Origin: Arctopsyche grandis
Taxonomy: Eukaryota; Arthropoda; Insecta; Trichoptera; Hydropsychidae
Assembly: GCF_051622035.1 (NCBI RefSeq)
Contig: NC_135362.1
Coordinates: forward strand, 22,715,001 to 22,779,000
Direction: 5' to 3'
Length of the DNA: 64,000 bases
Shown here: positions 1 through 12,990 of the stretch, piece after piece
Layout of the letters: each line of letters starts with the position of its first letter
Numbering within the stretch: position 1 is the first letter of the stretch
Translations under genes and position numbers: made by a program
The notes under the pieces: generated by a model
The model's input: the letters and a program-made list of their open reading frames with translations, nothing else
What the model was told of the DNA's origin: nothing
The model's database searches: none

Positions 1-597
1 GTCAATATTCAAAAAAATTACAAACGTCATATACGAAAGTGAAAGTAAACTAAGTAATTCAATAGTCGTCTTAAAGATGTCTCTATTATTATGATTTTTA
101 TTTCTGGTTTTATTTAACTGTCGATAATATATATGTGGTATGTATTTGGTTATATAAATTAAATATAAATTACATAAATATTTTTAATAATAACGAAAGT
201 TTTTTTTTGAAAGTTTTATTTAAATAATTATACATACATATATACAAATCCACAGCATAATTAACAATATTTTAACAGTTTGAGGATAGTATCAAAGTTA
301 CTGTACAAAATGTATAAATGAAAACCTCCAACGAAAATACACTAATTAAAATATGGCCAAAATATTTTATTAGAAATTTCTAAAATTCTATACAATTTTT
401 TCTAAATTATAATTTTTTAAACTAAAAACATTCTAAGTTTCTACAAAATCCTTACTACATATGACCCGATCGAGTGACCATTGTGTACTAATAGAACACA
501 CACGATAGTTAAAATTAAAAAAAAATTGTATTATACAAAAACCAACAAAAATTATAAAATGATAGGAAATGGCAAACGAATTTTGTATGTACATTGT
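1..597. other. AT-rich intergenic DNA
   Basis: No coding region, RNA gene or mobile element is recognisable here. The stretch is very AT-rich with homopolymer runs and lies downstream of the minus-strand terminal exon that ends at 611. Confidence 0.5.
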
Positions 598-603
598 TTT
601 ATT
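598..603 (-). terminator. polyadenylation signal of the minus-strand exon ending at 611
   Basis: A canonical AATAAA on the minus strand begins 8 nt after the final stop codon (TAA at 613-611). It supports a real transcript 3' end here. It does not decide whether translation ends at 611 or at the upstream in-frame TAA (883-881). Confidence 0.5.
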
Positions 604-610
604 TAAAAAT

Positions 611-1042
611 TTATCGTCGAATTTCGTTGTTGATCGAATTTTCCTTGGATGCCTTAGTGGACGATTTCATTCTGATTGGTTTCGGCGTTGTCACCGGATC
701 GAGCCCTTTAATTTCGAATACGCCCCTGAAGAACGGCTTGAAGAGTCCCAAGAAAGTGCGATAGCGTTCAGCTGAATTCTGCAAACCAAAATGCATACTT
801 ATGTAAATCCAACGTCCATTACGTCTTCGAGGATTAAATTGGGAAGACGATGAAGAACCTGTATGACGCTGCCGATAACTTTAGTAGACTTGATTAGGAG
901 GGACACGGATGGCCCAAACAGCTCTCCCGGGAACTGGAGGCTGACTTTGTTCCTGTCGAAAACCGGGATGTTGTCTGTAGTGGTCGTTATAGTAGTACGG
1001 GGCCGGCGTGTCGTTTTGGATTGGCTCTGGGTTGGTGTACTG
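611..1042 (-). CDS. 3'-terminal coding exon of an unidentified gene, interrupted by one in-frame TAA
   Basis: One minus-strand frame runs from a splice acceptor (AG at 1044-1043, or alternatively 1046-1045) to TAA at 613-611, and is broken only by TAA at 883-881. The 53 codons before the break are Tyr/Pro/Gln/Asn-rich (for example PAPYYYNDHYRQHPGF), with mostly C- or G-ending codons, as in secreted or cuticle-like insect proteins. The 89 codons after it also look coding (for example ERYRTFLGLFKPFFRGVF, then a Lys/Ser/Asn-rich end), and a poly(A) signal follows. No good splice pair removes the stop: an acceptor-like TTTGCAG lies at about 786, but no consensus donor precedes it in frame. Either the protein ends with NQVY and the rest is 3' UTR or a readthrough extension, or the gene carries a nonsense mutation. 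The family is not recognised. Upstream exons are not assigned with confidence. Confidence 0.5.
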
Positions 1043-2429
1043 CTCTGTAATTATATATTATTTATTTGATTACATATCAAAATATCATTCATTTATATTT
1101 ACATGTAATAATATTTGTAATACATATGTATATAATACAATCATATTTAATTAAAATGCGGTACCGAAAATCGACCGTTGCCGAGTCATACAAGTCTCTA
1201 TTAAGGTTTCTAGTTACGAATTTGTCGTAACGAGATGCTACAACGAACTCTACGAGCCACATATCTTGAGACAAATCTTCCAACCTCGTTTCTTGATAAA
1301 ATATATACACCAAGTTATGACTCATTACTTAAATGAAATACATATATTAAATTTTTACGTATTATGAAATAATTCAGGCCTAAATACGAAATATTGAAGT
1401 GGTCTTCGCATTGCCAAAAAATTAAAATTTTTGTTTTCAAATATGTAAGTATGTATACATATTCATATGCATAAGTCTGTTAATATATACATATTCATAA
1501 GTCTGTTGATAAATATCTCATAGGCTATTTTTTTCGTTTAGGAATTGAAAAGCAGCATTGAAAATTATACCTCAAATAGAAAACGGTGAGACTATTTCAG
1601 TCTATTTTTTGAAAATGTGAAAAAACCATTCATTGAAAAACTTGTGAAACCATTCATTGAATTATGGTAAGAACACTCAAAAGTGCGGCGCGGTACGTAT
1701 AAGTGGAATCCAGTGATGAGAGGTGTATCTTCACACCACAGGGTTTGTCCATATCGAGTTTACACGTGGATATGCAATTCGTACGATCTTATTATTCCGA
1801 TAAGTTTCTCCTATATCTCTTCAAATATGGTAATCACTGCTATCGATCACTGTAAAACTTAAGTATGTAAATACAGGTATAAAGTATCACCGAAAATACT
1901 CCAGGAGCTGAAAGACGCTGCGGTACAGCTATGGCGAACTATCTATCTAGTATACTAAAAGCAATTAGAAATAACACGTGCCGCGCACCTCTCTGTGTAC
2001 CTCTCTACTTAGAAACTTGAACGAAACATCAAGTTTCGAAACATTTCATTCTATAGTATATTAGTTTTATGCCCATTGAAATTTCAACGGGTGCTTTCGG
2101 ATTGATACATGATTTAAAATAAAGTTACAATATGAATAGTAATAATTAATCGAAATCGGAACTGAAACAGAAATCGGGAATCGGTTATGCCAATTAAATT
2201 ATGCATTAAAAATTAACAATAGAATTATAAAACCCGAATTTGAAATCCGAATCAGAATCGGATAATATGAATAGTACGTATTTTTACATCGCGTGACGTA
2301 AGCAAAAATGTATGTTTAATTTACAAAACTCAATACCCACAACTATGTATAAACAAACCCCGGTCATTGACCTCGCAACCTTGAATAATATAAATTACAT
2401 ATATATTAAATTTAGAGTACCTCCTTTGT

Positions 2430-2500
2430 CAGCTGTCGTGGTGTACTGGTCAAGCCACCGAGCGGCCTAGGTTCGATCCGAGACAACGAATTAATTTTAT
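2430..2500 (+). repeat. tRNA-like SINE head (fragment)
   Basis: An A-box-like GTGGTGTACTGG is followed after about 20 nt by a good B box (GGTTCGATCC, near 2473-2482), then an AT-rich run. The A-to-B spacing is too short for a functional tRNA. It is more likely a decayed tRNA-derived SINE head or tRNA pseudogene. Confidence 0.35.
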
Positions 2501-2684
2501 TTTTCAAATATCGTTAAAATATAATTAATTTTAATTAAAAAATATATATTTAATTGTTTAATATGAAAACAAAAAAATGGTTCAAAACCTCGCTAAATAA
2601 AATTATTATAATTACGTATTTTTATATGGTGAGAACGAAAAACTTCAATTAATGTTTAAAAAAAAGGACTATTTGAATATTCGA

Positions 2685-2870
2685 CGATGGTTTCACGGCT
2701 AAGTCTCTGAACTCAGGTATACCTATGTATGTATAAGAGGATATTTGTGTTCGCCGGTTCGACTCCGAATGAGAATTTATATAAAGTTTAGGCTTTTTAT
2801 CGATTCATTAATTATGTTCGACTAGCGTTAGGACACACACACAGATTGCCATCTTTATATATATAATTTT
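2685..2870 (+). repeat. SINE-like element with B box and TA-rich tail
   Basis: A tRNA-like start (CACGGCTAAGTCTCTGAA) is followed by a B box (CCGGTTCGACTCC, about 2754-2766). Later come CGACTAGCGTTAGGACACAC and a CACACA run, and the element ends in a TATATATA tract. This order (Pol III head, body, TA-microsatellite tail) fits a tRNA-derived SINE. The family assignment is open. Confidence 0.35.
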
Positions 2871-5220
2871 TAAATTATTCAATTCACGTAATATTTCTTG
2901 TATAAAAACTCATTTAATTAAATACACACTTAAGATGACCCTGTAAAAGAGTTTTTGAATAATTTTATCAAGTAGAATATACCAAAATTTGCATTCGATG
3001 AGTACGTACGAATTTAATTCTAAGTAAACACCTAAAATTTTTCATTACAATGCGGAAAACAAAATCGTGAAATATGTAAGACGATTAAATTTCCATGTAA
3101 GCATTCAGATAATTCACAATGAATGATGTTATTTTAATTGCAAAAAAAGTGCGTATAATTAGTAATCTTGCATCCGATCAAATACAAAGAATAGCGCCAC
3201 GATATGTAATTATTGGGTATTATGGAATCACTCTAAGCAATTTTACGTGTAAATTAAAATGGTCAAGGACTATTACGATAATCTTACGCAATTTAATTGA
3301 TAAAATTAATTAGACATTATTTATTATTTCGGAAGTCTTAGACGTTAATGGACTTTCATCAGATAGCTTCCTGGTCTTTTATCGATCGATTAGTAATGAA
3401 ATATTACGCTAATTGACATTTGAATTAAAAATAATGTATACTTCAAAAGAGGTACTTTTAATGTGATTTCATAATCGACTTCATAAATAACACAAGCTGC
3501 TGATTATTTATTTTAAGAATTTCGAATTAAATTTTCAACAGCACAATTGAAAAAATATATGCGATTTCTATGTAGATAATGAGTTTAAGATTTTAAATAA
3601 TTAGGAAATAGGCTTTTATGTTGTAATAAGCAATTTTATTTAATTCCAATTACTGTACTGGTACTGATTTTGAGTACCTACAATTCACGAGTGCTGTTAT
3701 ACGTATACATATGGAATTTATTAGTGTTTTATTGCAAAATACAATCTCCTGCTATTTTTATTGTATTGAAATTGGGACTTACTTGTTTTGTGTGACATTT
3801 GTCATTTTATTTTTAGACAAAAATAATAGCCCGGAATTTCACACATTGACAGATGGTGCCGTTGATCTTCAGGTCAAAACTCGCATTATTCACAAGTGCT
3901 TTGAAAAATGAGTAATTGCGCATACAGCATTAAAATGCGTAATTCACATTGAAAACGGTACATTCGCATGTATTTTTGAATGTTGCAAATTTAAATTTTT
4001 CGTCACACTATGAAAATGATGAAATTATTAACGCAGGTAGGCGATTACGTCGTGTGAAATGAACGTTTGAATTAATGGTAATTTGGTAATCGCTCTCATT
4101 TTTCAGTTCAAGGTGAGAATCAAATATCAAACAGTGTTATTAGACTCGTGTGGTCCAAATCAAATTAGACCAATTCACAACTTCGGCATAAAAATCTATA
4201 ATTTATTATATATGTACTTATTTACAAAACTACTTTTTATACAAATCAATCTACTGTATAAGAAACTACATACCATACATAGAAAAGGGAATAGGACAAG
4301 GGAAGAAACATAATATACCAAATATAAATAAAAGATGTAAGAAAAGAGATCATAAATTTTATAAAAAATAATTTATTTCAGTTCGCTTCGAAGAAAAAAT
4401 ATTGACAAAAAAATTAAATGATAAAAAAGTACTAAAAAGTTGAATCTTATATACACAAAGACTTTCAAAACGAAAGAATTAGAAGAATTTAAGACAGAAA
4501 AAAATAAAAAAGCAACAGTTTCATACAAAAAAGAAATGACTTTCCCCCTATAAGTAGGCAATAGTTTAGAAATAATTTTATTTCTAAATTAAATAAATAT
4601 TTACAATTTTTATATGCATACATACACACATTCATATTGGTAACTTTTTCCTAAAAAATACCACAATTCAATTGAGCATCGTTCTATTATTTATAAATAA
4701 GTTTTGCGAAGATTTGATACAAAAGAATAGTTCGATAGAAAGAGAGTAGAGGAAAGAGATGTTTAAATATATTTAAAAATATATTTTATAGATAATGATA
4801 TATCTATGGCACAGTAAAACATTCACGAAGTTGATTCCTTTCAAGCATGAAAGGAACTATTTTATGTTATTTTTAATACATATAAAATACATAAAATATA
4901 TATTCACTTAATCTAAATTTTTGTTAGTAATGTATGTAGTAGATATTTATAATTATCGTGGTTCGTTCGTTGTATAGTAAAATCGACGATCCAATTTACA
5001 TTCACATATTGTATGTGAGTAGTCAAAGTAAGATTTACCAACTTTCATAGTGTAAGTTGTTTGATTGAAGTTCTTTTGTATAGAATATTATACATTATTA
5101 TATGATAGATTAAAACAGCACATACTCGATCCTCTAGCTATAGAGAGTGGTGTAAAAAAAGTAAAGAAAATTGAATTGGTGCACAAAAGACTAATCAAGA
5201 ATAGGAAGAAGTGATTGAGT

Positions 5221-8200
5221 TTATTCATTGCTATCGTCATCGTCGTCTTCGTGAGAATCGGACGAATCGGAAATGGTGAGAGTCCCACCACCGCCTCCGC
5301 CTCCGCCTCCAGAGCTGGAGCCAGACAGGCTGGTGAAGATCCTCAAGATGGAGCCAAGGCCACTGCCACCCGATCCTCCATCGTGACCTCCTGAAGATCC
5401 TCCGGAGAGTCCTCCGAGGAGACCGGTGAACGCATTGATCTTGGGAGAAATGATCGACGAGAAGACGCTACCCAAACTAGCGGCTGGAGAGCCCGGTGCT
5501 TCGATTCCGTACATTTTATTCTGGACTATGTTCTGCTTGTCCAATTGGTCAATGAAACGTGTCTTGGAATCGATCAGCTGGTTGATTTTCTATATTTTAC
5601 CAAAAAATCCATCTCAATTATGTTTAACAAATATTTTTTTAATCATAAAACAAGATCAAGATCAAAGTCACAATACAAAAAGTGAACATTCACTTTTACA
5701 GTGCTTTTGTTGCTATTTTTTTTGTAACTAATTATTATAGATACTATGGATTTTTTTTAAATTAGTATCAAATAGTTTCTTTAATATAATTAATCTATAT
5801 ATGTATGATATTTGACATAATTTTGATGACATTTTAAATAAACCAATCCGAGAACATATTACTGCTGAGAAAGAAAGGTATGATATGGAGTTCTTGTACA
5901 GTTGTCATAATATTGTATTAATATACATAGTTCAATTAATGTTAATACATATGTAGATCAAATTGAAAATTTGTTTTCAATTGAAAAACAGCAATTGTCA
6001 TGAACATACTATATTAATTATTTGCTTGATTTTTTGTATAATTTGACTTGGCATTTTATTAACGTAATATATGTATATTAAATTTTATAACTCTTTTTTA
6101 TATATTAAATATTAAACTATTTACGTATATATTTACATATATGTTTCAATATAAATTTCGTGAAAATATATTATTTTCTTCACTTAACCAAATTCACATA
6201 TGAATAATTAAATTTATTTACCCCGAAAACAAAACCAAGAATGGCATTTTTGGCACCATATTTGGCTTGAGTGGCACCTTCCAAGTTTCTCTTGTCTCTG
6301 TCGGCATCATCTCCCGCTACTTCATCCTGCAATAAACCAAAAAGAAAAAGTTAACACAATTCAATGTGTAGATACGCTTTTTCCTTATTGTAATAATTTA
6401 TGTAACGCGGCTGTATTTGTCCGCGGAAATATAAACCTGTCTTCTTCCTCGCGTGTTTTCAATTTTATAACAATAATAACGCATGTAAGTAATAAATGGA
6501 TAGGTAAGATAATATAGTGTGAGCACCCATGTAGGTTAGTTATGAATACTTATGTATATGTAGGAGATTTGACTTTCGCCTTCTACAGCAATCTCACTTT
6601 CTTGCTCTCGCGTCGCAAAAAGGCCAACGAACCTCCGATCTAGACTTATGTAAGTTCAAGTCTTCTCTCGAGCATTTATTGTCGACAGTAAACCAAGTCG
6701 GGTGTGCTTTACCACCTTTTGAAATTGCGTGCGGAAATTGTACCAAGTGACACACGCCTTACAGACCGGTACGGAATTGCTATGTCCGTTTCATTTCCAT
6801 TTTACCCGCTTCGCAAATCATCACTTCCATTTCGTTTATATAAAATACATGCAATTAGAGATATAGAATATAAATATTAATATATTAATGACGTCAGATT
6901 CCAATGCACTCGTATAAAAGAGACTAGAAATTATTGTAAAAAAATATATTACATATATGGAATACTTTTATATGTCGGATGAAAAGAATTTTATTTAATT
7001 AATTGGTGATTATAATTCAAATATCATAGTAACATAGTTAAAATTATGTTAATTTGAAGCTAAGCTTACACGTGTAGTATTCGTGATTTGCCCATTTATA
7101 AAGGTTAATGTTTGTCGCATAAATAAATTGTGAAATTTTATTTTTCGACATTTTTTTCATATCAAAATTATATTTTATGCTTTTTAGATTACTTTTAGTA
7201 ATTCAGCTAGATTTAGTCGTATTTAGACGTGAAGATATTTTATTTATCTGCTAAGCACTCGGCACTCAGATCGTAAGTACATATATTATTTGATGTTCTA
7301 ATATTTTAATTGAAGTGTTTTTTTCAGATATATTGATATAGGGAAATATTAAAAATTATTCGAAAAAAATATTAGTTTTATTTAGAAGAAATATTTATTG
7401 TTGATTTTGAGACCGACATTCAAAAAGGTTCTCGACTTTTTACCTCCATCATATCGAGATTCTTGTGTTTTAAATAATCGTAAAGATCACTAGGTTGACT
7501 AACAATAGTTTCCGAAAGTGAAAATTTGTTATTGAATATTTTTGAACAGTATCGTAACTAAATAATGCTGTCATTTATTGGCTGTCAGTAATATTCATAA
7601 CCATAGTGATTTATGTTATAAATTTAAAATCAACCTACGCAAAGATTACATAAAATTATAGAGCAGAAATATGTATCTAAGACTAAAGTAACGTTCACTC
7701 GGTTCTCGTAAAGAAAGATTAAAATAAAGTAAAAAATCAGCCCACATAGAATTGCCGTTCACCTTGTCTACGAGATAGTTCCAATCGGCGTAATAAATTG
7801 TGCATGAAAAGTGGATCAAACGAGATAAACATTGTTCACTCAATAAAGACAAATTTCACTAGAGAAAAAAAAATGACACGTCACACGATGTAATATAATG
7901 AATGCTAACGACATGCAAAAGAAAGTGTGTGTGGGTTACGTCAAAATTTATCGAGTTCTCTTTCCTATTTTGTAAGAAATTGAATACGTACTTATATGCC
8001 TATGAGACTTGCTGAAACATTAATTTTTTTAAATGGAAAAACTAAATATAAATTATATGTAGTAGGTCACTTAAAGTGTGACCTGTTGGGCCAATGCTAA
8101 CTTCTGCAAACTTGTTCTGTGACAACTTTCACTGGGGCGCGACGATCGTTCTGACTCGTTGGATGTTAATCTGTCCATAGTTGCTCTAAATTTGTCCCTG

Positions 8201-11200
8201 AAGGCCGCAATTATTGTCTCAGGACTGTACAAAGAGCATTTGAAAATAACTGAATTTGACCCAATATTGAAGTACTAAAGTTTCAAAAATTCTCCACAGT
8301 ATGAAAAAATTGAACTACAGTTCTGACCGTGAAAACTTTTATTCTGATCATTTTCACCTTGAAAAAAGTCATTTTTGGGTCACCTGATCATAAAAAAGAC
8401 TCGAAAATGACCTTAACATCAGTACAGGTGCTTAAATCGTGCTGGTCAATAAATTAAATCAAATTCATACATCAAATCTTATAAGATTAATCTCTTTAAT
8501 TTGGACAGCTGTCTATGAGTGTTATAAATATGTAATTTGAAATCTAAATGATTAAAAACTTCTTCTATAATATAGTATTGCTTTTTTTAAATATAAATAG
8601 TGAGATTTTCGTGATTTTATGTATTATATAAATATTAACTTATATACATATGTACAACCTACATACATACATATACTAAAAAGTAATGTAAAAGTTCTCT
8701 TCAAGGATTCGTTTCAACTACCGTGAAATCATGCAATTTTTTGCGACACAATTCAAGGCTTATGACGTATGAGAGTTGTGTCGCAAAAAAGTGTTAATTA
8801 ATAAATATCCTATATAAAAAGTATTCCGATCCCGGAAATTTGATTAAGATTCTATTTTTCAGCACGATTGGAGTGATTTCAAGTAGGCACTGCAAAATAC
8901 CGGAATAAAAATTGCATAAAGTTGTAATTCTCAGGCAATCTTCTTTGAATACAATAATGGACGAGTTTAAAAAGCCATTTTAGTCGAGTTAAAAAATAAA
9001 ACGAACGGTTATGAAACGACGTTTTACGTATGCAAGTGTGCGTCCCTGCGGCTTCAGTTCCAGCTAAACGAGCGTGATGATCAACCCAGATTCTAGAGGC
9101 GATTTCCCAACGCCGTTATAACGAGTAAAGTTCAATCGATGACGGCTTCATATGTGCAATAATACTTAACAATATAATAGTTGCATGCAAAGCTTGCTTA
9201 CTTTGGGCCCTATAATAAAAAGTTGTTGAAAAAGCCAGTCGAATATCCTGTTCGGATGAATCTATTACCATGTTTGTTATGATACTTGTATATAGTATTG
9301 ACCAAACTCACTCATCATCTCATTGTGAATTGTGTACGTGTACAAGGTCTCGATCAAGTGTTTTTTTTTCGTAATCGATTTTGAATTCAGCTTATGTATG
9401 AAGTGCGCTACAAAGCGACACGAATTGGCGACATATGTCGTTAAAACGAAATTGAATCGACTATCATGCTGTTTCAGATATATAATTTTAGTTTATTCAC
9501 CGGGAAAATTGGCAATTCATCATCTAGAACTACATCTTTAATTATTTTGTCATAGTATGTACCTTCTCTAATTTAGACCGTAGAAAAACTTCTTGAAAAG
9601 ACTATATTTTTAACTGATTGTGTTCAATTTTCAGTTACACAAAAAACGCCGGGTAATTTAATTATAATATTATACAAAAATTTATTTAATATACGTATGT
9701 ATCTCCAATGTATCCATAAATTGTTAAATTCCAATAGTTGACAACAGTAAATTATTTTCCTTTTATACTTATGTATATTGAAGATCATTTAAAATTCTAT
9801 CAGTATTGTATCGAATATCTCATCAAAACTTTTATAAAATAATCATAAAATCATACTCTTGATAAAAATCATAATATATTCATATATTATATGCATCGCG
9901 GATATTTTTTATTATTTCTGATTGATTATAAGTTTGATTAAAAAAATGATTACAAAATTCGTATAAGGTTTTAAATAAAATTTAAAACGTCTCAACGGGG
10001 CCGACTTCACTCAAGCTTACATGTAACAGTGAAAGGACATCAAAGTGAAATCTTCCGCAAAATACAGCATATCCATTACAAAATTGCATCGTCCATACAT
10101 ACATACGGTACATTACCGGCAAAATTGAAGCAGTAAAAAGTGTTGTCACGTATCCTGAAATAGCCTAGCCGTGTGGCCGTTTATTTGACCATCGAGATGT
10201 CTATAGGTGAGGTGAAGTTATGATGTAATACGAATATGTATGATGGTGCAAATAGACATGCGGCTAATACAAATATGTAATTCTCTCGCAATAAACTGTT
10301 GACCCACGAAAATACAATAAATTCGGGTGACTTTTGCTTTCCAAGTAAAAGTATTTCATAAACGTATTAGACATTAGGCAATGATGATATTGTTCATCAT
10401 TTCAGATATCTCGAGAGCTTTTCAAGATTGTTTGTCTATTAGAAGAAAGTATTGAACGATTTCTATTTGGAATTGCGTACTGTGAACTATGGACATATTT
10501 TCGTTGTATTTTTTTTCGATTAGACCTTAGAAATGTTAATTGAGTAAACAAGGACGGGTTTACTCATGCGGAAGCCGTTGTGAAAATTCAATAAAGAGCT
10601 GTTGTTGTATTATTTTTGTGTGTTTTTTAATTGTTTCGTTGAGGAATTTTGGTCGATTTACATAAAAATGAAAAATTTAGAAAGAAGCAACCGTGTGAAA
10701 CGCTCAGGTTACACTTTAATTTTTATTAGTGCTCTAAAACTGGCGTTTTCCATTCAAAATATTAAATCATTGTTTTATTTAAAAATAAATATTCAACGAT
10801 AAATATATCCTTGAATAATCTACAGGTAATAACAAGAAACCCCAATGTTGATGGTCAAAAGTATTATACTAATTAATTATTTTATGTTTTTTTTGTTAAA
10901 TTAAATTTTTTAATTCATATTTTGCTTGACTTTATATTTTGTGTAATAAATTAACTTATAATATTATTTCAAGGAAAATATCGAATGAAAATAAAATGTG
11001 AAGAATTTCAGTGACATTGACGAGTGGTCAAGATCGAAACCCAAGGTTTTGTTTTATTCGTAAGTCTTATCAATGATAACTTTGCCATTTGTGCAATTTT
11101 TTAATATGATACTACTAATGAAGTTTTTGTTATTACAGATACAATTTAATCGCACTCCGAATTTAACAAGTTTTTACAGCACACCGTGTTAACTTCTTAA

Positions 11201-11618
11201 CGATTTCAAAATAGCACGTTTCGAAATTCCAAGGCAAACTTCTGTTGCCTTACTGAAGTAATTAATAACATTTCTTCGAAAATGAATACATATTTATACA
11301 TTGTGTTCCGAATCATAAATCTTCAATGTAATCCCAATATTTATTATAAACAATGATCAAATTAAAATAATCAAAACATGAAATTGTGTAAAGCATGTTT
11401 AAAACAAGAATATCATTAACCCAGATGAATGCAATAAAAATAAATCAATTCAAAATGTCAACGCTTCTTACGAAATAGTTGTAAAATATTTGACTTACGT
11501 CTACTGGTGTCAAATTCTCACTGTCCTGCAACTCGATCTGTCTCCTGACCCTGGGGTGTGAGTATGCGACCTGCACCACCAGAACAGACAACAACAGCAG
11601 ACACAACCACCTCGTCAT
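5221..11618 (-). CDS. gene A: secreted glycine-rich protein with acidic C-terminus, 3 coding exons (197 aa)
   Basis: Coding exons on the minus strand are 11618-11499 (40 codons), 6326-6222 (35 codons) and 5589-5221 (122 codons plus TAA). All junctions are GT-AG and phase 0. Residues 1-20 form a signal peptide (MTRWLCLLLLSVLVV start). RVRR at 23-26 is a furin-like site, and KR at 52-53 is a second dibasic site. Residues 60-95 are helical and charged (KINQLIDSKTRFIDQLDKQN). From residue 106 the chain alternates hydrophobic segments (GSVFSSII, FTGLLGGLSG, SILRIFTSLSG) with Gly/Ser linkers. Nine consecutive glycines follow, then a tail of Asp, Ser and Glu. The start is the first ATG after a TATA promoter (about 11741), and a possible acceptor at 11636-11635 would allow a spliced 5' UTR. 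The layout resembles gene B at 27-32 kb. The family and function are unknown; secretion into an extracellular, silk-like or cuticular matrix is only an inference. Confidence 0.82.
5590..6221 (-). other. intron 2 of gene A
   Basis: This intron begins GTAAAT (6221) and ends ATATAG (5590). It is AT-rich and no other feature is visible in it. Confidence 0.75.
6327..11498 (-). other. long intron 1 of gene A
   Basis: This intron begins GTAAGT (11498) and ends TTGCAG (6327). No second gene is supported inside. It holds a strong 18-bp-arm hairpin (8737-8790), a 21-bp AGGTCAC...GTGACCT inverted repeat (8064-8084), and less AT-rich patches at 6550-6830, 8070-8420 and 9000-9130 that could be regulatory or decayed repeats. 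Confidence 0.65.
8737..8790. repeat. perfect-arm hairpin
   Basis: The left arm 8737-8754 (TTTTTTGCGACACAATTC) and right arm 8773-8790 (GAGTTGTGTCGCAAAAAA) pair over 18 bp, with only one T/C difference (a G-U pair in RNA). The loop is 18 nt. It could be a small foldback remnant, a Pol II hairpin RNA or a protein-binding palindrome. Nothing here decides between them. Confidence 0.55.
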
Positions 11619-11703
11619 TATTATTTATCAATTGCTGAAAAGAATAAAAGAGCGTACGTTATTAAATGCGGTAAAAAATTGGAATATCACGTCAGTGAGT
11701 TTC

Positions 11704-11741
11704 TCAACAGTCTGCGCTGGCTGGGTAAAAGTTGTTATATA
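11704..11741 (-). promoter_or_regulatory. putative core promoter of gene A
   Basis: On the minus strand TATATAAC (11741-11734) lies about 30 nt upstream of GCAGACT (about 11715-11709), a plausible start region. The first ATG, of gene A, is about 95 nt further on. Position and spacing fit a TATA promoter, but the initiator is not the canonical TCAGT. Confidence 0.45.
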
Positions 11742-12960
11742 GGTAGGCTTTATTCACACAATCGATACGTAATTGTTACGTAAAAAGAAGTGATACGCTA
11801 AAAACCGTTTCATAAATTATATTATAATTCTATTCTGTAACACCTTATGGCTTTATATCCCCACCCAGTCAGAAAACTATCATCTTCATTATCACCGTAA
11901 GCGTTAACACGATTTGTTCTACAATATATCGTGACACAGATCAATTAAGATTTGATGTATAAATTAACACATTAGAAAGGTCAACGAATTTCAAATTTGA
12001 ATCTTTGTATGTAAAATAAAACTAAAAGAATGACACTAAAATTGCAGTAGCAACCACCATTTGAAAACAGTGCAAAATCTTCTTGATTTCGACTTTTCAG
12101 TAGAAAAATTTCAAGAAATTGAACACTGAAAGACCACACGCTTACAATAATCACAATCGATAACAAAACCACTATATGCACTTAGTAAATAAATACACAA
12201 ACATATGTTTGTATACAGGTATGTATATTAAAAATGAATATTGGTATGTACACTAGAGATGTAACCGCAACGGCCGCCTGTTAACGAGTGACTCTGCGGA
12301 GGAAAGTGTCTGTTGGCTGTTGGAGTTTTGCAGACCACGTGAGGAGGTGGTCTTACGACGGGCGAAAAAGGCGCCAACACAATTCTGTGAGTATCGTACG
12401 TGTATGGGTGCTTTGGTGGCACCTGGGCAAAGTGTTGCAGGATAGTGAATGGCCAGTGCTTGCCAACTGCTTACTTATTCCAACCCGACGCAGCCTTGAG
12501 TCTTGTCCGTTTGAACGTTGGCCAAAGCTTCTATTGTATATGTATGTATATTAAAATTGTGTGGAGAACTTTGGAATGGTTAATGGAGTACTCAGGTGAA
12601 CGTGTTAGGGGGTTGTGGTCGGTTCAATTCTTCACAAAGGCGAGTGCAAGTGTTGCGCTTTTAAGCTACCTACATATTGTACATATGTTGGGAAATGCAC
12701 TTTTAGAATTTGTCGTGGCTTAATTGCAACATGCAATAATGAAAAGATGTCGATAATGAGATATAATTATTATACCGGTAAAATATCACCTTCAGTGTTT
12801 TTGTTAATGGATTGTTTTAATGTGAATTTTATCTGAAATCTTTTGCAACCGATAATTATGAGTTCAACTTGAGAATATTTAAAATATAAAGATTTATATG
12901 TAAATTAAACAATGTATTTACATAAATTAAATTTACATGCTTTAGAGCTACAAACATACA

Positions 12961-12990
12961 TATGTATGTATGTATGTATGTATCTATGTA
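12961..12990. repeat. (TGTA)n microsatellite
   Basis: Tandem TGTA/TATG units, one of many in the window; the local sequence is palindromic with the preceding ACATACATATG. Confidence 0.8.

Larger units (their letters stand above)
1340..5220. other. non-coding stretch between two minus-strand genes
   Basis: No convincing gene is visible. It holds two tRNA-like repeat heads (2430-2500 and 2685-2870, listed separately), a near-perfect 20-bp palindrome at 2072-2091, and otherwise AT-rich sequence. The short open frames here lack codon bias and splice context. Confidence 0.5.

Noticed and set aside
820-1044. Alternative minus-strand frame with residues DNIPVFDRNKVSLQF
   Set aside because: It overlaps the Tyr/Pro-rich frame that has stronger codon bias and connects in frame to the downstream coding part.
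12228-12836. Cluster of overlapping ORFs on both strands
   Set aside because: They arise from a locally GC-richer block that lowers stop frequency; no frame shows consistent codon bias.
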